Shown piece after piece: positions 46,041 to 56,722 of a stretch of 64,000 bases of DNA; the stretch's first letter is position 1, and every line of letters begins with the position of its first letter. A model generated the notes under the pieces. That model had not been told where the DNA came from. It saw only the letters and a list, made by a program, of their open reading frames with translations, and did not search any database. Source of the DNA: Vibrio cincinnatiensis (lineage in GTDB: Bacteria > Pseudomonadota > Gammaproteobacteria > Enterobacterales > Vibrionaceae); the NCBI RefSeq assembly GCF_022113815.1, contig NZ_SGOM01000001.1:496001-560000 (forward strand). Direction: 5' to 3'. Made by a program: the position numbers and the translations under genes.

Positions 46041-47408
46041 TTACGCAGCATGACTGACGGTTTTATTCGCATCGGTATTTGTACTTTCACGTTCAGCTTG
46101 TTCAGCGACTAAACCAATGCCTTGTTTTTCTAAAATAGTCCGAATATTCTCAGCCTGAGAACTGAGTATATTATGCGCCAACAATAAAGGCATGGCGGCA
46201 ACAAGACCTAAAACTGTCGTCACCAATGCCATGGATATTCCCCCAGCCATCACTTTAGGATCACCATTACCAAACTGAGTAATGACCTGAAAAGTTTCAA
46301 TCATCCCTGTTACCGTTCCCAGTAACCCCAACATTGGTGCCAAGGCAGCAAGCAGTTTCAGCATGGAAAGCCCTTTTTCCAGCCCAGTTTGTTCATCCAC
46401 CACCGCTTCCAATAAACGCAGTTCTAATGCTTCGACACTACGAGTTTGTTCTTTGTTATAGACCGAAAGCACACGACCTAGCGGATTGTTGCCAACCTGA
46501 TGTGGATTTTTCAATTGCTGCTGTATTTTTTGTCGAGCGATCGCAAGCGTGATACCGCGATATACTGCAATAATCAGCCCCACACCAAGTAAGAGCAAAA
46601 TAATTTTACCTATTACGCCACCGGCTTCGAGTCGTTGTTTCAAGGTTGGAGCAAGCGCGAGTTGTTCCAATAGCAAACCACGAGAGGGATCAAGCAGTAC
46701 ATTTTCCATACTACCTTGGTGTAACGCCCGTAGAGAAGAGTAGCGAGGGGCATTATTCGGTTGCTGTTGATACGCAACCGCATCTTGGCGCTGGGAATTC
46801 CAACTCACATATCCTTGCTCGGTCACAAGCCCTAATGCTCCTAAACGAATCGCCTCCACTTGCTGCTGGCGGCCTTCCCCATCAATAAACGCAACGGAGC
46901 TGTGGCTCACTTCACCGCTGGCTGTGACCTGTTCTTCCATCGCTTGCCACAACCCCTGCAATTGTTTCATTGACGGAAGCGATTTAGCGGCCACAATCGT
47001 TTCAACAATATGAGCATAATGTTGGCGATCGACGCCTGTGACCGAAGCCATTTGAGTGGCTTGCAGCTCTTTGGCATTTTGACGAACAACACCAAATATT
47101 TCGCCTAAACTCCCGGTTTCGAGACGTAATTTTTCTTCTAAACGAGCAAGACTGTTTTCGTTTTTACTAAAACGAGCAGACAATTTGTCCGCTTCCTCTT
47201 GTAAACGATTACGTTGAGCAAGGAGTGTATTTTTTTGCTCCCTGAGTGACTTCTCTGTCTGTAAAAAGCCGGCTTCGCGTTGGCTATCATGTGAACGTTG
47301 AACACGGTGCTCACTTTGAGCTTTCTCAACAAGTCCAGTTGCAGCAAACGAAGGAGAAATAAAAGTAACCGTCAGCCCTAAAATAGAAATACAACGGGTC
47401 AGTTTCAT
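46041..47408 (-). CDS. ttpC: TonB2-system protein TtpC (long ExbB-like)
   Basis: Large ExbB/TolQ-like inner-membrane protein of 455 residues. It begins with a signal peptide (1-22), then a coiled-coil periplasmic region (about 35-105) and a globular part, followed by a MotA/TolQ/ExbB domain from about 265 with APMLGLLGTVTGMIETFQVI. This layout defines TtpC, required for TonB2 function in Vibrio. It overlaps the DUF3450 stop by 4 bases (ATGA) and has GGAGG seven bases before the start. Confidence 0.92.
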   Translation of the reverse strand: MKLTRCISILGLTVTFISPSFAATGLVEKAQSEHRVQRSHDSQREAGFLQTEKSLREQKNTLLAQRNRLQEEADKLSARFSKNENSLARLEEKLRLETGSLGEIFGVVRQNAKELQATQMASVTGVDRQHYAHIVETIVAAKSLPSMKQLQGLWQAMEEQVTASGEVSHSSVAFIDGEGRQQQVEAIRLGALGLVTEQGYVSWNSQRQDAVAYQQQPNNAPRYSSLRALHQGSMENVLLDPSRGLLLEQLALAPTLKQRLEAGGVIGKIILLLLGVGLIIAVYRGITLAIARQKIQQQLKNPHQVGNNPLGRVLSVYNKEQTRSVEALELRLLEAVVDEQTGLEKGLSMLKLLAALAPMLGLLGTVTGMIETFQVITQFGNGDPKVMAGGISMALVTTVLGLVAAMPLLLAHNILSSQAENIRTILEKQGIGLVAEQAERESTNTDANKTVSHAA

Positions 47409-48184
47409 TGTTTTTCCTCCGCTGCTGTAAGTGATACGGGTAAATTAAGTAGCGTTGGCGCAATTTGCTGATAGGCCAATTGATAAGCCGTATCAATGTC
47501 ACCTTTCATTTTTGAAGACAATGGTTGCCACTGCTTATTTTTTTGATTCCAAGACCAATAACGAGTGCCATTAAGATTACGAGCCACTAAAGAAACCCGG
47601 CCTAAATAGAGAATATCCGCTTCAATGCGCTCATTTTCTGTGAGCGTGATGCTATCTTGATAAACACCGAGTTTTGATCCGTAGTCCATTTCAATTTGGT
47701 AGGCTTCTAGAATGCGGCGATACTTTTCAGCATCACTGACATCCGCGCGTGGCATCAAAGATTTCAAACGAGATAAACGCTCTTGGCGGGCAGAAAGACG
47801 AATCGGTTTATCTTGATCGATAATGGTTTCTAATCCGTCAAGCATCCGATACATCAACGGCACAATACCCTGTCGAGTTTGATGGACATCGGTAATTTGT
47901 TCTTCAAGGCTGGCCATTTCAGACTCTTGGCTAACCACCAAAGATGACAGGTGATCTCGATAAATAGTGAGATTTTTCACTTCTTCATTCAAACGCTCAA
48001 TTTCAGCTTGAAGAGCTAGGGTTTGCGCTGAACTTTTATCGATTTTTTTCTGACTCGTTGCTGAATGACTATTCGTGCGGTTTTGTATCGCTTTAGCGTC
48101 ATCCAGTGTACTTGCGTTAGAAGGCAGCACAGAGACCGCAGAAAGCAGTATTAGGCTGGATTTTATCAAATTCATCATCATCAT
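47405..48184 (-). CDS. DUF3450 family periplasmic coiled-coil protein
   Basis: Periplasmic protein of 259 residues with a signal peptide (to about 24) and a long coiled coil (about 40-100). DUF3450 segments are QEIVPLMYRMLDGLE-like (GIVPLMYRMLDGLETII) and YQIEMDYGSKLGVYQ. First gene of the TonB2 operon, as in other vibrios and marine bacteria, where it is always paired with the long ExbB protein. It may contact the periplasmic coiled coil of TtpC; this is inferred. Confidence 0.85.
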   Translation of the reverse strand: MMMMNLIKSSLILLSAVSVLPSNASTLDDAKAIQNRTNSHSATSQKKIDKSSAQTLALQAEIERLNEEVKNLTIYRDHLSSLVVSQESEMASLEEQITDVHQTRQGIVPLMYRMLDGLETIIDQDKPIRLSARQERLSRLKSLMPRADVSDAEKYRRILEAYQIEMDYGSKLGVYQDSITLTENERIEADILYLGRVSLVARNLNGTRYWSWNQKNKQWQPLSSKMKGDIDTAYQLAYQQIAPTLLNLPVSLTAAEEKQ

Positions 48185-48216
48185 CTGTTACCACGAAAGA
48201 ATGGTGATATGTTATT

Positions 48217-48235
48217 GATAAAAACTCTCATTATC
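48217..48235 (-). promoter_or_regulatory. Fur box upstream of the TonB2 operon
   Basis: Read leftward, these 19 bases start GATAATGAGA and end TTTTTATC. They match the Fur consensus at 15 of 19 positions. The site is about 33 bases before the DUF3450 start, where bound Fur would block the promoter. Iron repression of TonB2 is known in Vibrio. Confidence 0.75.
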
Positions 48236-48274
48236 AACTGTATTTTCGATGGATAATTATTTTTCAGCGATTTC

Positions 48275-49345
48275 TCATGCTGAGTTCTTCACTTTTAGCT
48301 CCAAAATATGTTTGATGATGCCTGATAATGGGCTAATTTGCTGTACTGCGCCCAGAGCAATGGCTTCTTTTGGCATACCAAAAACCACGCTCGTGGCTTC
48401 ATCTTGAGCAACCGTCATAGCCCCTGCATCAAATAAGGTTTTTAACCCTCTCGCACCGTCATCTCCCATGCCCGTCATAATGATTCCCAATGCATTTTTC
48501 CCTGCTTGCTGAGCCGTTGAACGAAATAATACATCCACGGAAGGTTTGTGACGGTTGACGGATGGGCCATCAAACACTTCAACTTTATATTGTGCCCCAC
48601 TTCGAATAAGCTTTGTATGCCTTCCTCCAGGAGCAATCAAAGCGCTGCCGGCTAGTACGCGATCCCCTGTTTTTGCTTCACTCACGGTAATTTGGCACAA
48701 GCTATTTAAGCGTTCAGCAAACATTGCGGTAAATTTTTCTGGCATATGTTGAACAATCACAATGCCTGGAGCATGCGCAGGCAAACGAGTTAAAATATAT
48801 TCTAACGCTTGTGTTCCTCCGGTTGAGGTTCCTATTACTACAATTTTCTCACTGCTTAACCATGGATTCATTGAGGGGGTCGCTCGGCTACTTACTGGTA
48901 GTGATTGACCTGAGCGAGATGTGAATAAATTTTTCAGTTGTGCTTTGGCCGCAGAACGAACCGCTTGTAACACTTGGTTGGCACTCTCTTCAAGGAATCC
49001 TTTTAAACCCATTTTAGGTTTAGTAATGACCGTTACCGCCCCAGCTTGTAAGGCATCTAAGGTTATTTGCGCACCTTGTTCAGTGAGTGTTGAACAAATA
49101 ATAACGGGAGTGGGTCGCTCTACCATCAATTTCTTGAGAAAGGTAATACCATCCATCCTTGGCATTTCCACATCTAAAATCATCACATCAGGCCATGTTT
49201 TCTGCATACGTTTCATCGCAAAAATAGGATCTGCCGCCGCGGGTAATAGTTCAATATCTGGCTGCCCTAATAACATTTGGCTAAGAACTTGCCTAACCAC
49301 AGCGGAATCATCGACGATTAACACTTTAATTTTGTGAGATGTCAT
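48275..49345 (-). CDS. cheB: Chemotaxis protein-glutamate methylesterase CheB
   Basis: Removes methyl groups from (and deamidates) chemoreceptors when phosphorylated by CheA. The 356 residues contain a receiver domain with Asp58 ([12 protein letters not shown]), a linker (about 125-160) and the esterase domain with Ser174 (GTSTGG), His200 (VQHMPE) and Asp296 (GMGDDG). The ATG at 49345 is used; a GTG one codon earlier is possible. Last gene of the leftward chemotaxis operon. Confidence 0.94.
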   Translation of the reverse strand: MTSHKIKVLIVDDSAVVRQVLSQMLLGQPDIELLPAAADPIFAMKRMQKTWPDVMILDVEMPRMDGITFLKKLMVERPTPVIICSTLTEQGAQITLDALQAGAVTVITKPKMGLKGFLEESANQVLQAVRSAAKAQLKNLFTSRSGQSLPVSSRATPSMNPWLSSEKIVVIGTSTGGTQALEYILTRLPAHAPGIVIVQHMPEKFTAMFAERLNSLCQITVSEAKTGDRVLAGSALIAPGGRHTKLIRSGAQYKVEVFDGPSVNRHKPSVDVLFRSTAQQAGKNALGIIMTGMGDDGARGLKTLFDAGAMTVAQDEATSVVFGMPKEAIALGAVQQISPLSGIIKHILELKVKNSA

Positions 49346-49408
49346 CACACAGCCCTAATTTATCTATTTTGCCCATCATGTTTTTGCCTCACCACGTATG
49401 GGTAAGCT

Positions 49409-50254
49409 CTACACTTTCTGGTAAATGGAAGGAGAAATCAGCTTCAAAGACGATCGAACCGATTGAAGAGTCTCTGCATGTCCAATAAATAAATATCCGC
49501 CTACATTAAGCTGACGTTGAATATTCTCAATGACCCTTTGCTTAGAATGTATATCGAAGTAGATCATGACATTACGAAGTAAAATAAGATCAAAATGACC
49601 GAAACGCGCTAAGTTATCTTGTAAGTTAACCGACTGAAAACTCACTTTTTCACGCAATGCTCGGCTAACTTTAAAAACATTGGCTCTTTCCCCTATCCCT
49701 TTAAGACAATATTTTTGTAAGTAGTGGTGAGGTATATTGGTACTCCGGCTGAGAGGATAGACACCATGTCGAGCCATTTCTAATACTCGGCTACTGATAT
49801 CCGTCGCTAAAATTTGCCAAGGTTGCAAACCGTGCTCCATTAACAACATGGCTAATGAATAGGCCTCTTCTCCTGAGGAACTCGCAGCACTCCAACAACG
49901 AAGCGGTCGTTTAGCATATTTAGGAATAATCTCGTGTTGAATAAAGGAAAAGTGTGCTTCTTCCCGAAAAAAATAGGTTTCGTTGGTGGTCAATAAATCA
50001 ATCACCATTTGTTGTTCGGCTTTTTTGGCAGAACTCTCAGCGGATGAGGAAAAAAAATCAAAATAAGCATCCCAATCAGACAATCTCAAATGCTGAATAC
50101 GAGAGCCAAGCCGCCCCATCACTAATGACTTTTTTCCATCATTGAGATAAATGCCCGCTTTTTCATACAGCCAACGCTGGTAGCGTACAAATGTTTGATC
50201 AGATAAATTCTGCGGTAGATAACATTCTCGATAAACAGACTCAAGAAACGGCAT
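49409..50254 (-). CDS. cheR: Chemotaxis protein methyltransferase CheR
   Basis: SAM-dependent methyltransferase that methylates glutamates of chemoreceptors. The 281 residues have the N-terminal helical domain (about 1-85) and the SAM fold with TTNETYFFREEAHF, CWSAASSSGEEAYSLAMLL and DLILLRNVMIYFD. The ATG at 50254 has AAGGAGG seven bases upstream and is preferred to the longer in-frame start at 50272, which lies within cheW. Confidence 0.94.
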   Translation of the reverse strand: MPFLESVYRECYLPQNLSDQTFVRYQRWLYEKAGIYLNDGKKSLVMGRLGSRIQHLRLSDWDAYFDFFSSSAESSAKKAEQQMVIDLLTTNETYFFREEAHFSFIQHEIIPKYAKRPLRCWSAASSSGEEAYSLAMLLMEHGLQPWQILATDISSRVLEMARHGVYPLSRSTNIPHHYLQKYCLKGIGERANVFKVSRALREKVSFQSVNLQDNLARFGHFDLILLRNVMIYFDIHSKQRVIENIQRQLNVGGYLFIGHAETLQSVRSSLKLISPSIYQKV

Positions 50255-50268
50255 AATATGCCCTCCTT

Positions 50269-50790
50269 TCAACCACCCACTAATTCGTTAGTCACTTTCT
50301 CAACCATGGCTAACTCTTCTACAGAAAGCACTCTATCTTCAGCAAGAATGATGACAAAGTTATCCTGCAATTGCCCCATAGCTCGGATAAAATCAATGCG
50401 TATTTGGCAGCTAAAAGAGGGAGCCGCTCTTAAATTTTCCCCAGGTATATCAATTACTTCAGAAACACTATCGACCAAAACGCCTAAATCTTGGCGCTGA
50501 TTCTCAGTTTCAACTTCAATAATCACAATACAAGATCGTTTGGTAATTGGCTGAGCTTCAATATGAAAACGATGAGCAAGATTGATCACAGGAACCACTT
50601 CACCACGAAGGTTAATAACGCCTTGAATAAATTTAGGCATTCTGGGAATAGGCGTAATTTTCCCATATTCCAAAATCTCTTTTACATTCAGGATGGCAAA
50701 CGCATACATTTCGCCATTCAGTAAAAACGTTAAATATTGCTGATCATTGTTTTGTGTCTCGCCATTGGGAGTTACGGCTAATGCTGTCAT
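50269..50790 (-). CDS. cheW: Chemotaxis coupling protein CheW
   Basis: Adaptor of 173 residues linking chemoreceptors to CheA. It is made of one SH3-like CheW domain: QQYLTFLLNGEMYAFAILNVKEILEY, the receptor-contact part QGVINLRGEVVPVINLAHRF and VLVDSVSEVIDIP. It lies 9 bases after the receptor gene and just before cheR. Confidence 0.94.
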   Translation of the reverse strand: MTALAVTPNGETQNNDQQYLTFLLNGEMYAFAILNVKEILEYGKITPIPRMPKFIQGVINLRGEVVPVINLAHRFHIEAQPITKRSCIVIIEVETENQRQDLGVLVDSVSEVIDIPGENLRAAPSFSCQIRIDFIRAMGQLQDNFVIILAEDRVLSVEELAMVEKVTNELVGG

Positions 50791-50799
50791 TTCTGCCTC

Positions 50800-52407
50800 C
50801 TAAAAACGTACATAATCAGCATCATCATCAACTTGTATAGATGCATCATGCAGCGGTTTTACAAGTGATTTATAGGCTTTTTTCTCAGTCCGAATTTCAT
50901 GGGAATGTTCCGTAGTAAAGAATGTCATTAATTGTTGTAATTGCTGAGCTTGACTGCTCATTTCCTCGGAAGTTGAAGCTAGCTCTTCTGAAGCGGAAGC
51001 ACTTTGCTGCGTCACACTATTTAGCTGCTCCATAGCCTGATTTATTTGTGATGCTCCGGTGGCTTGTTCCATTGAGGAAGCATTAATTTCTTGAACCAAA
51101 TCGGCTGTTTTTTGAATCGAAGGGACAATTTCTTCTAATAACATTCCCGCTTGTTCTGCTAACGCCACACTATTTTTAGCGACCTCACCAATTTCTTGTG
51201 AAGCCACTTGACTACGTTCAGCGAGTTTACGCACTTCTGCGGCAACGACCGCAAACCCTTTGCCATGCTCCCCCGCGCGAGCTGCTTCAATCGCAGCATT
51301 TAAAGCTAATAAATTGGTTTGATACGCAATATCATCAATAATACTGATTTTTTCTGCGATGGATTTCATGGCAGCCACTGTTTTTGTTACAGCGTCACCA
51401 CCCTCTTGCGCTTCTTGGGCTGCTTTGCTGGCAATGCCATTGGTTACTTTGGCATTTTCCGTATTTTGAGCTATTGACGCCGACATCTGTTCTATCGATG
51501 AGGTTGTTTCTTCCACACTAGCTGCCTGCTCACTCGCTCCTTGGCTTAAGTTTTGAGCTGTTGCAGACACTTGCTCTGAAGCGGAAGCCAGCGCGTTACT
51601 CGCACCATTCACTTCACCCACGATTTGTGAAATTTTCCGAACCATCTGTTGCATGGCTGCTAATAAGCGCCCCATTTCATCCTTACTGGTCACCTCAATA
51701 CTGGCGGTTAAATCCCCTTTTGCTAGCTGTTGAGAAAGTCGAACGGCACTTTCCAATGGACCACATATGCCACGAATAATGACAACGCCAAAACTTAAAG
51801 CCAGAATGAGGCCAATCGCAATCGAAGAAATCGAAACCATACGCAACGTGGCGTAGAGGACGGTTTCTCTTTGATATTCATTGGCGGATTCTTGGATTTG
51901 TAGCTCAATCAGTTGATCAAGCACTTGCGCCACAGGTGTATAAAGAGGGCGAACTTTCTGTGCCGCGAGTAAGGTTGCCGTAGCAATATCATTCGCTCGT
52001 AATGCAACCAAGGTCGGCTCAATCGCTTGAGCAACAAAAGCTTGATTATCCTGTTCAAACTGAGTGACTAAACGAGTTTCTTCTGACGTTAACGCAGTAC
52101 TGACATATTGCGTCCAAATATCATCGATCCGTTTTAAATTACTTTCCACCAAAGCGACTTGCGCGTTGATATTTTCTTTATCGTCATAAAGCTGGGCAAA
52201 TGCTAAGGCAATACGATTGTTTAAGAACCTGGCTTTCACCTCTCCCAATTGACCGATTGGGATGGTTCGATCTTGATAGACCATTTTTAGTCCATCGACC
52301 ATTTTCCCCATTCCATATAAGCCGGCGGCACCGACACCAATCAACAGAATACCTAATAGCCCAATTAATAAACTGAGCTTAATTTTTACTGAGAGATCCT
52401 TAAACAT
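50800..52407 (-). CDS. Methyl-accepting chemotaxis protein (four-helix-bundle sensor)
   Basis: Membrane chemoreceptor of 535 residues. Layout: helix at about 12-33, periplasmic four-helix-bundle-like sensor to about 187, second helix at 188-210, HAMP to about 265, then the signalling domain with the hairpin tip [43 protein letters not shown]. No CheR-tethering NWETF pentapeptide is seen at the C-terminus. The ligand is unknown. Gene inside the chemotaxis operon, so it probably signals through this CheA. Confidence 0.92.
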   Translation of the reverse strand: MFKDLSVKIKLSLLIGLLGILLIGVGAAGLYGMGKMVDGLKMVYQDRTIPIGQLGEVKARFLNNRIALAFAQLYDDKENINAQVALVESNLKRIDDIWTQYVSTALTSEETRLVTQFEQDNQAFVAQAIEPTLVALRANDIATATLLAAQKVRPLYTPVAQVLDQLIELQIQESANEYQRETVLYATLRMVSISSIAIGLILALSFGVVIIRGICGPLESAVRLSQQLAKGDLTASIEVTSKDEMGRLLAAMQQMVRKISQIVGEVNGASNALASASEQVSATAQNLSQGASEQAASVEETTSSIEQMSASIAQNTENAKVTNGIASKAAQEAQEGGDAVTKTVAAMKSIAEKISIIDDIAYQTNLLALNAAIEAARAGEHGKGFAVVAAEVRKLAERSQVASQEIGEVAKNSVALAEQAGMLLEEIVPSIQKTADLVQEINASSMEQATGASQINQAMEQLNSVTQQSASASEELASTSEEMSSQAQQLQQLMTFFTTEHSHEIRTEKKAYKSLVKPLHDASIQVDDDADYVRF

Positions 52408-52490
52408 TGCCAGATTCCTTATTTAAATGAACATCATGTTCTTAATCTGATAAATCAGGTTTTCCTATACTTCTCAAACAACAGTTTTTG

Positions 52491-54629
52491 CTAGTGCACC
52501 GTAAATTGCTGAGCTTCTTTCTGCATGATTTGCTGGGTTAAACTTGGAATATCAAGAATAAGTGCAATATCCCCATTTCCTAAAATCGTTGAGCCACTGA
52601 TACCTTCAATATTGGTAAAAATAGGTCCAAGAGGTTTAATAACGGTTTGCAGCTCACCCAATAATCGGTCAACAACTAATCCGGCCATATGCCCTCCGGT
52701 TTGTACAACAACAACGTTTTGTCGCCGTGGAGGCCGCTGATTTAGATTAAACTGTTTGCGTAGGTCGATGAGCGGTAAAACATTTCCTCTTAAATTGAGG
52801 TGATGGATCACTTTTCCCTTTGTTTTTTCCAACGGATGATTCAGTTCAACACACTCTTTGACGGAATCTAACGGCACAACAAACTCTTCTTGCCCGACTT
52901 CCACCAAAAAGCCATCAATAATGGCTAAGGTTAGCGGAAGAATTAGCCGAATAGTGGTTCCAATTGATGCTTCACTTTCTATTTCAATTCGACCTCGTAA
53001 TTCATGAATATTTCGACGAACCACATCCATTCCCACACCTCGACCGGATAGGTTCGATACCTCTTTGGCCATCGAGAAACCCGGCTCAAAAATCAGTTGG
53101 TAAATCTCTTCTCGGCTGAGGACACTCTGTTCATCAATTAAGCCTCTTTCCACCGCTTTAAGACGGAGTTTTTCTGTATCTAACCCTTTTCCATCATCAC
53201 TGATCTCTAACACGATATTTCCTGAATCATGATAAGCATTGAGTGTGATTTTCCCTTCACAAGCCTTTCCACACTCTTTTCGATGTTCAGGAGACTCTAT
53301 CCCATGATCCATCGCATTACGGATAAGGTGCATTAGGGGGTCACCAATTTTCTCAACGACTGATTTATCCAGTTCCGTTTCCGCGCCATGAATAACCAGT
53401 TGAATCTCTTTGCCTAACTCTTTCGATACATCTCTCACCACACGTTGGAAACGAATAAAGGTGGATCCAACGGGCACCATTCTTAATTTAAGTGCCGCAT
53501 CTCTTACTTCTTCTAAAAGTCCATTTAAGCAAGAGACGGATTCTTGCATTACGCTATCAGCATAGTGGCTAGCTTGTAGAGCACATCCAGCACCTGCGGT
53601 AACCAATTCCCCAATAAGATTAATTAACGTGTCCAGTTTTTCGGCATCAACCCGTAAACTTTTTGAATCACGAAGGTTCGCCTCTGTGCATGCTTTCGGT
53701 GGGCGGCTTTGTTCTTTTTCCGTCGGTAAGGCACTGATCGACAGTTCTGACTCGGGAGTTATTACCGAAGTAGCGTGAAGTGACTCTCGCTCAGATAAAC
53801 CGCAATAATGAAGATGAGGTGGGTTGTTCGGACTTCGTTGCTGCAGAGTTGCCATATATTCAGGGGTGTACTGTTCTGCGGTAAAAATCCAAATATCACC
53901 TTCATCACGAATAAATTCAAAAACATCCTCTATTTCATTGATCGCTGCGTGGGTAACCAAAGATAACTGCCAACATAAGTAGTGGTTTTCTGGATCAAAT
54001 GCTTGCCATTCTTCAGGTAGCCCACCATCATCTAGAATGATGTTCTCGATGTCTCCCAACTTAACCAAATAGGTAAAAAAGGAGAGCGGATCCATGCCAT
54101 CTTGTAAGGCTGTTATAGGAAATCGGATAAAAAGGAAGTAAGTGGATAATGATGTTGCACTGGGAGAATGAGCTTTTGTCGGTTCAATCTTCTCCTCTTC
54201 AATAGTCTTCGCACCCGAAAATGGCGTCAGATACTGATCCAGTTCTGCCATTAAATGTGCACTGATTTGTGCATTATCTTGATGATCAACTTGCTGATAC
54301 TGTGCTTCATCCAATAGCCGTAACATATGATCTCGGCAACGAAACAATAAGCTAATCACCTCATCAGAAAGTGACGATGGCATTGATCTTAATTGATCCA
54401 ATAAGTTTTCGACTTTATGCGTAAAATGAACAATCGAATCTAAATTAAAAATACCTGCCGAACCTTTTACCGTATGCGCGGCTCTGAAAATCGCATTGAG
54501 TCTTTCTGCCAGTTCATCATGATTCCCCGCTTCCAGTTCCAGTAGATCCAGTTCCATCGCCTCGAGTAACTCGCGGCTTTCGGTATAATAAGTCTCTAAA
54601 GCGGCTAATAGCATCGGATCCATCTTCAT
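52491..54629 (-). CDS. cheA: Chemotaxis histidine kinase CheA
   Basis: Central kinase of the chemotaxis array, 712 residues. P1 phosphotransfer domain with His52 (AAHTVKGSAG); a long middle region (about 130-330) in place of a clear P2; dimer domain P3; ATPase P4 with HLIRNAMDHGIE, DDGKGLD and GRGVGMDVV; and CheW-like P5 (from about 575). Both the first ATG and the one two codons later (54623) have ribosome binding sites. The variable middle region includes CheA-specific segments but no motif I can name. Confidence 0.94.
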   Translation of the reverse strand: MKMDPMLLAALETYYTESRELLEAMELDLLELEAGNHDELAERLNAIFRAAHTVKGSAGIFNLDSIVHFTHKVENLLDQLRSMPSSLSDEVISLLFRCRDHMLRLLDEAQYQQVDHQDNAQISAHLMAELDQYLTPFSGAKTIEEEKIEPTKAHSPSATSLSTYFLFIRFPITALQDGMDPLSFFTYLVKLGDIENIILDDGGLPEEWQAFDPENHYLCWQLSLVTHAAINEIEDVFEFIRDEGDIWIFTAEQYTPEYMATLQQRSPNNPPHLHYCGLSERESLHATSVITPESELSISALPTEKEQSRPPKACTEANLRDSKSLRVDAEKLDTLINLIGELVTAGAGCALQASHYADSVMQESVSCLNGLLEEVRDAALKLRMVPVGSTFIRFQRVVRDVSKELGKEIQLVIHGAETELDKSVVEKIGDPLMHLIRNAMDHGIESPEHRKECGKACEGKITLNAYHDSGNIVLEISDDGKGLDTEKLRLKAVERGLIDEQSVLSREEIYQLIFEPGFSMAKEVSNLSGRGVGMDVVRRNIHELRGRIEIESEASIGTTIRLILPLTLAIIDGFLVEVGQEEFVVPLDSVKECVELNHPLEKTKGKVIHHLNLRGNVLPLIDLRKQFNLNQRPPRRQNVVVVQTGGHMAGLVVDRLLGELQTVIKPLGPIFTNIEGISGSTILGNGDIALILDIPSLTQQIMQKEAQQFTVH

Positions 54630-54639
54630 ACCCTTATCC

Positions 54640-54957
54640 TTATTTTAGGTTTGATTGCACCACCAACCGACTCACCATACTATTAACCCCCAATTTCTCT
54701 ATTACTTGATGCAGCAATGGATTCTCTCCGAGCAACACACAACGTTGATGCTGTTGTCTTTTCACCTTATGAATCATTAACAATAGTTGAATGGTACTGG
54801 TATCTAGGTCGGTAACCTGTTCAATATCGAGTAACAGATCACCGTTTTTTTCAACCCAAGGTGTAAGAAATTCATACAATGCATGCACTTGATAAATGGT
54901 TAACTCACCAGATAAGGCGATCTGAACTTGCTCACTATTTTCTTGGAGTAACTGCAT
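54640..54957 (-). CDS. STAS-domain protein of the chemotaxis operon
   Basis: Single-domain protein of 105 residues of the STAS (anti-sigma-factor antagonist) fold: ALSGELTIYQVHALYEFL and LLLDIEQVTDLDTSTIQLLLMIHK. The phosphorylatable position of the family would be Ser or Thr in LDTSTIQ. It lies between cheY and cheA with about 10-base gaps. STAS genes occur in several environmental chemotaxis clusters, including cluster I of Vibrio cholerae, but the role is not settled. Confidence 0.85.
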   Translation of the reverse strand: MQLLQENSEQVQIALSGELTIYQVHALYEFLTPWVEKNGDLLLDIEQVTDLDTSTIQLLLMIHKVKRQQHQRCVLLGENPLLHQVIEKLGVNSMVSRLVVQSNLK

Positions 54958-54967
54958 GTAAAGCCTC

Positions 54968-55336
54968 CTAGGCAGGCATCAATTTATTCACAGCTGCCAA
55001 CATTTGGTCTGGGACAAATGGTTTCACAACCCATGCTTTGGCTCCGGCTAAGCGTCCCTGATCTTTTTTGGCTGCTTCAGATTCAGTGGTCAACATGATA
55101 ACGGGGGTAAATTTGGTGGTGGGTTGTTTTTTCAACTCTTTCAACAAAGTAATACCATCCATATTGGGCATATTGACATCACTGATCACCAAATGAATTT
55201 TGACCCCTTGTATTTTTCGCAAAGCATCTGCACCATCCATCGCTTCAATGGTTTGATACCCCGCTCCTTTAAGAGCCAAGCTTACAACTTGACGAATAGC
55301 CGCAGAGTCATCCACGACTAAAATGGTTTTGCTCAT
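54968..55336 (-). CDS. cheY: Chemotaxis response regulator CheY
   Basis: Stand-alone receiver of 122 residues. Acid pocket DD at residues 9-10, phosphorylated Asp53 (LVISDVNMPNMDG), conserved Thr in MLTTESE and Lys in WVVKPF. The ATG at 55336 follows AGGAGG by seven bases; the TTG at 55342 is not needed. It may not act on flagella: in V. cholerae only the cluster II CheY is known to drive swimming. Confidence 0.92.
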   Translation of the reverse strand: MSKTILVVDDSAAIRQVVSLALKGAGYQTIEAMDGADALRKIQGVKIHLVISDVNMPNMDGITLLKELKKQPTTKFTPVIMLTTESEAAKKDQGRLAGAKAWVVKPFVPDQMLAAVNKLMPA

Positions 55337-55368
55337 ACTCAAGCCTCCTTGTTGATCGCTTCAATCAT

Positions 55369-56547
55369 TTAAAAAAACGTAATATCTGACTGTACTGGCT
55401 GTTTAACCTTCGACGACTTCGATTCTCCACGATGAACTTGATGTTGCTCTATCATGGTGTAATTACCTTTCATCTTTTCTAGCCATTTTTCGGGCGATAA
55501 CTGCCCAACCACCGGATGATGACGATCCTGTTGAACGAGAGCGATTGACTCACTAAGCTCTTGTAAATTTAAGCTAATTTGATCGAGAATTTGGCTAACT
55601 CTATCTTGAAACTGTAAGCGAATGATCACGTGAGTCACCGTTTCTTTAACCTGGTGGGCCTCTTCGGTTAACCCTTGCGCTTGAGCCTCTAAGGTATGCA
55701 GCATATGCTGAAAATGACTCATCACTTCCTCCACACATTGCTCGGTATGGTTCATCTGCTCGGTTTCATCTTTATTAACTTGGTGTACCATTTCGCAGGC
55801 TTTTTCTATTGCTAAATTGACGGAGTTAACCTGATCAGTCATATGATTAGCGGTTTCTCTAGATTGATGAGATAAGCTGCGCACTTCATCCGCAACGACG
55901 GCAAACCCTCTCCCAGCCTCTCCTGCTCGTGCCGATTCAATCGCTGCATTCAGTGCCAGTAAGTTCGTTTTCTCGGCAATACCGACCACATCACAAGCCA
56001 TCTTTTTCAGTGCGCTGGTGTACTGAACCAAGTTTCTCATCTCACTGAGTACTTGTTGGCGTAGTGTTTGCCCTGAACGTAGCGCTTCTACTGCATCAGT
56101 GAGCATGGTTCGACATTGATTGATCTCTTGTGGAATCGATTGATCTTGTGTTCGCTCCCCCCCTTCCGTTAATGACAAGGTATGAGAAAGCCGTTCAACC
56201 AACTGGGTAAATTGCTCACTCAGTTCAGCCACCGACTCCGTTAAATGATGATTTGCAGAATCAATATGTCTCGACCAAATGGGTAAAGACTCAATAAAAA
56301 GAGGCTCAAGAGAATGAAAAGATTCCAGCTCTGATTCTTGTTGTGAGGAAAGATGTTCAATTTGCTTTTTTTGCCATTTGACCGTTTGGATATACGCCTC
56401 GTAATGCCAAGCGGCATAGCTGAGGCTAAGTATTGAAGCCACAAGGAGAAATACACTGATTGACAGTGAGATATCCGAGTAAACGATGCCTATGCCGGAC
56501 AAGACGAGCACAGGCATAAACAGAGGGATAAGCCTAATCACTAACAT
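55369..56547 (-). CDS. Methyl-accepting chemotaxis protein without periplasmic domain
   Basis: Short chemoreceptor of 392 residues, first gene of the operon. Two adjacent N-terminal helices (about 4-24 and 28-48) leave almost no periplasmic loop, and there is no recognisable HAMP. The signalling hairpin is present: [34 protein letters not shown]. The C-terminal part is shorter than in classical receptors and ends in a basic tail. It may sense an internal or membrane-related signal. Confidence 0.88.
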   Translation of the reverse strand: MLVIRLIPLFMPVLVLSGIGIVYSDISLSISVFLLVASILSLSYAAWHYEAYIQTVKWQKKQIEHLSSQQESELESFHSLEPLFIESLPIWSRHIDSANHHLTESVAELSEQFTQLVERLSHTLSLTEGGERTQDQSIPQEINQCRTMLTDAVEALRSGQTLRQQVLSEMRNLVQYTSALKKMACDVVGIAEKTNLLALNAAIESARAGEAGRGFAVVADEVRSLSHQSRETANHMTDQVNSVNLAIEKACEMVHQVNKDETEQMNHTEQCVEEVMSHFQHMLHTLEAQAQGLTEEAHQVKETVTHVIIRLQFQDRVSQILDQISLNLQELSESIALVQQDRHHPVVGQLSPEKWLEKMKGNYTMIEQHQVHRGESKSSKVKQPVQSDITFF

Positions 56548-56722
56548 TGATCATTTTCCTATGCCTAACTGACGTGGTTCTAATGATTATATTTGGCTAC
56601 ATTCCTGCTCTTTATAGTCGTTATATGAGAATTTATGAATATAAGCCTGTGTTTAAAAAGTAGCAGCTGGATATCAAGTAGGCAAATGACTCAGTGAAAT
56701 AACATCCAATCTATTAATGATT

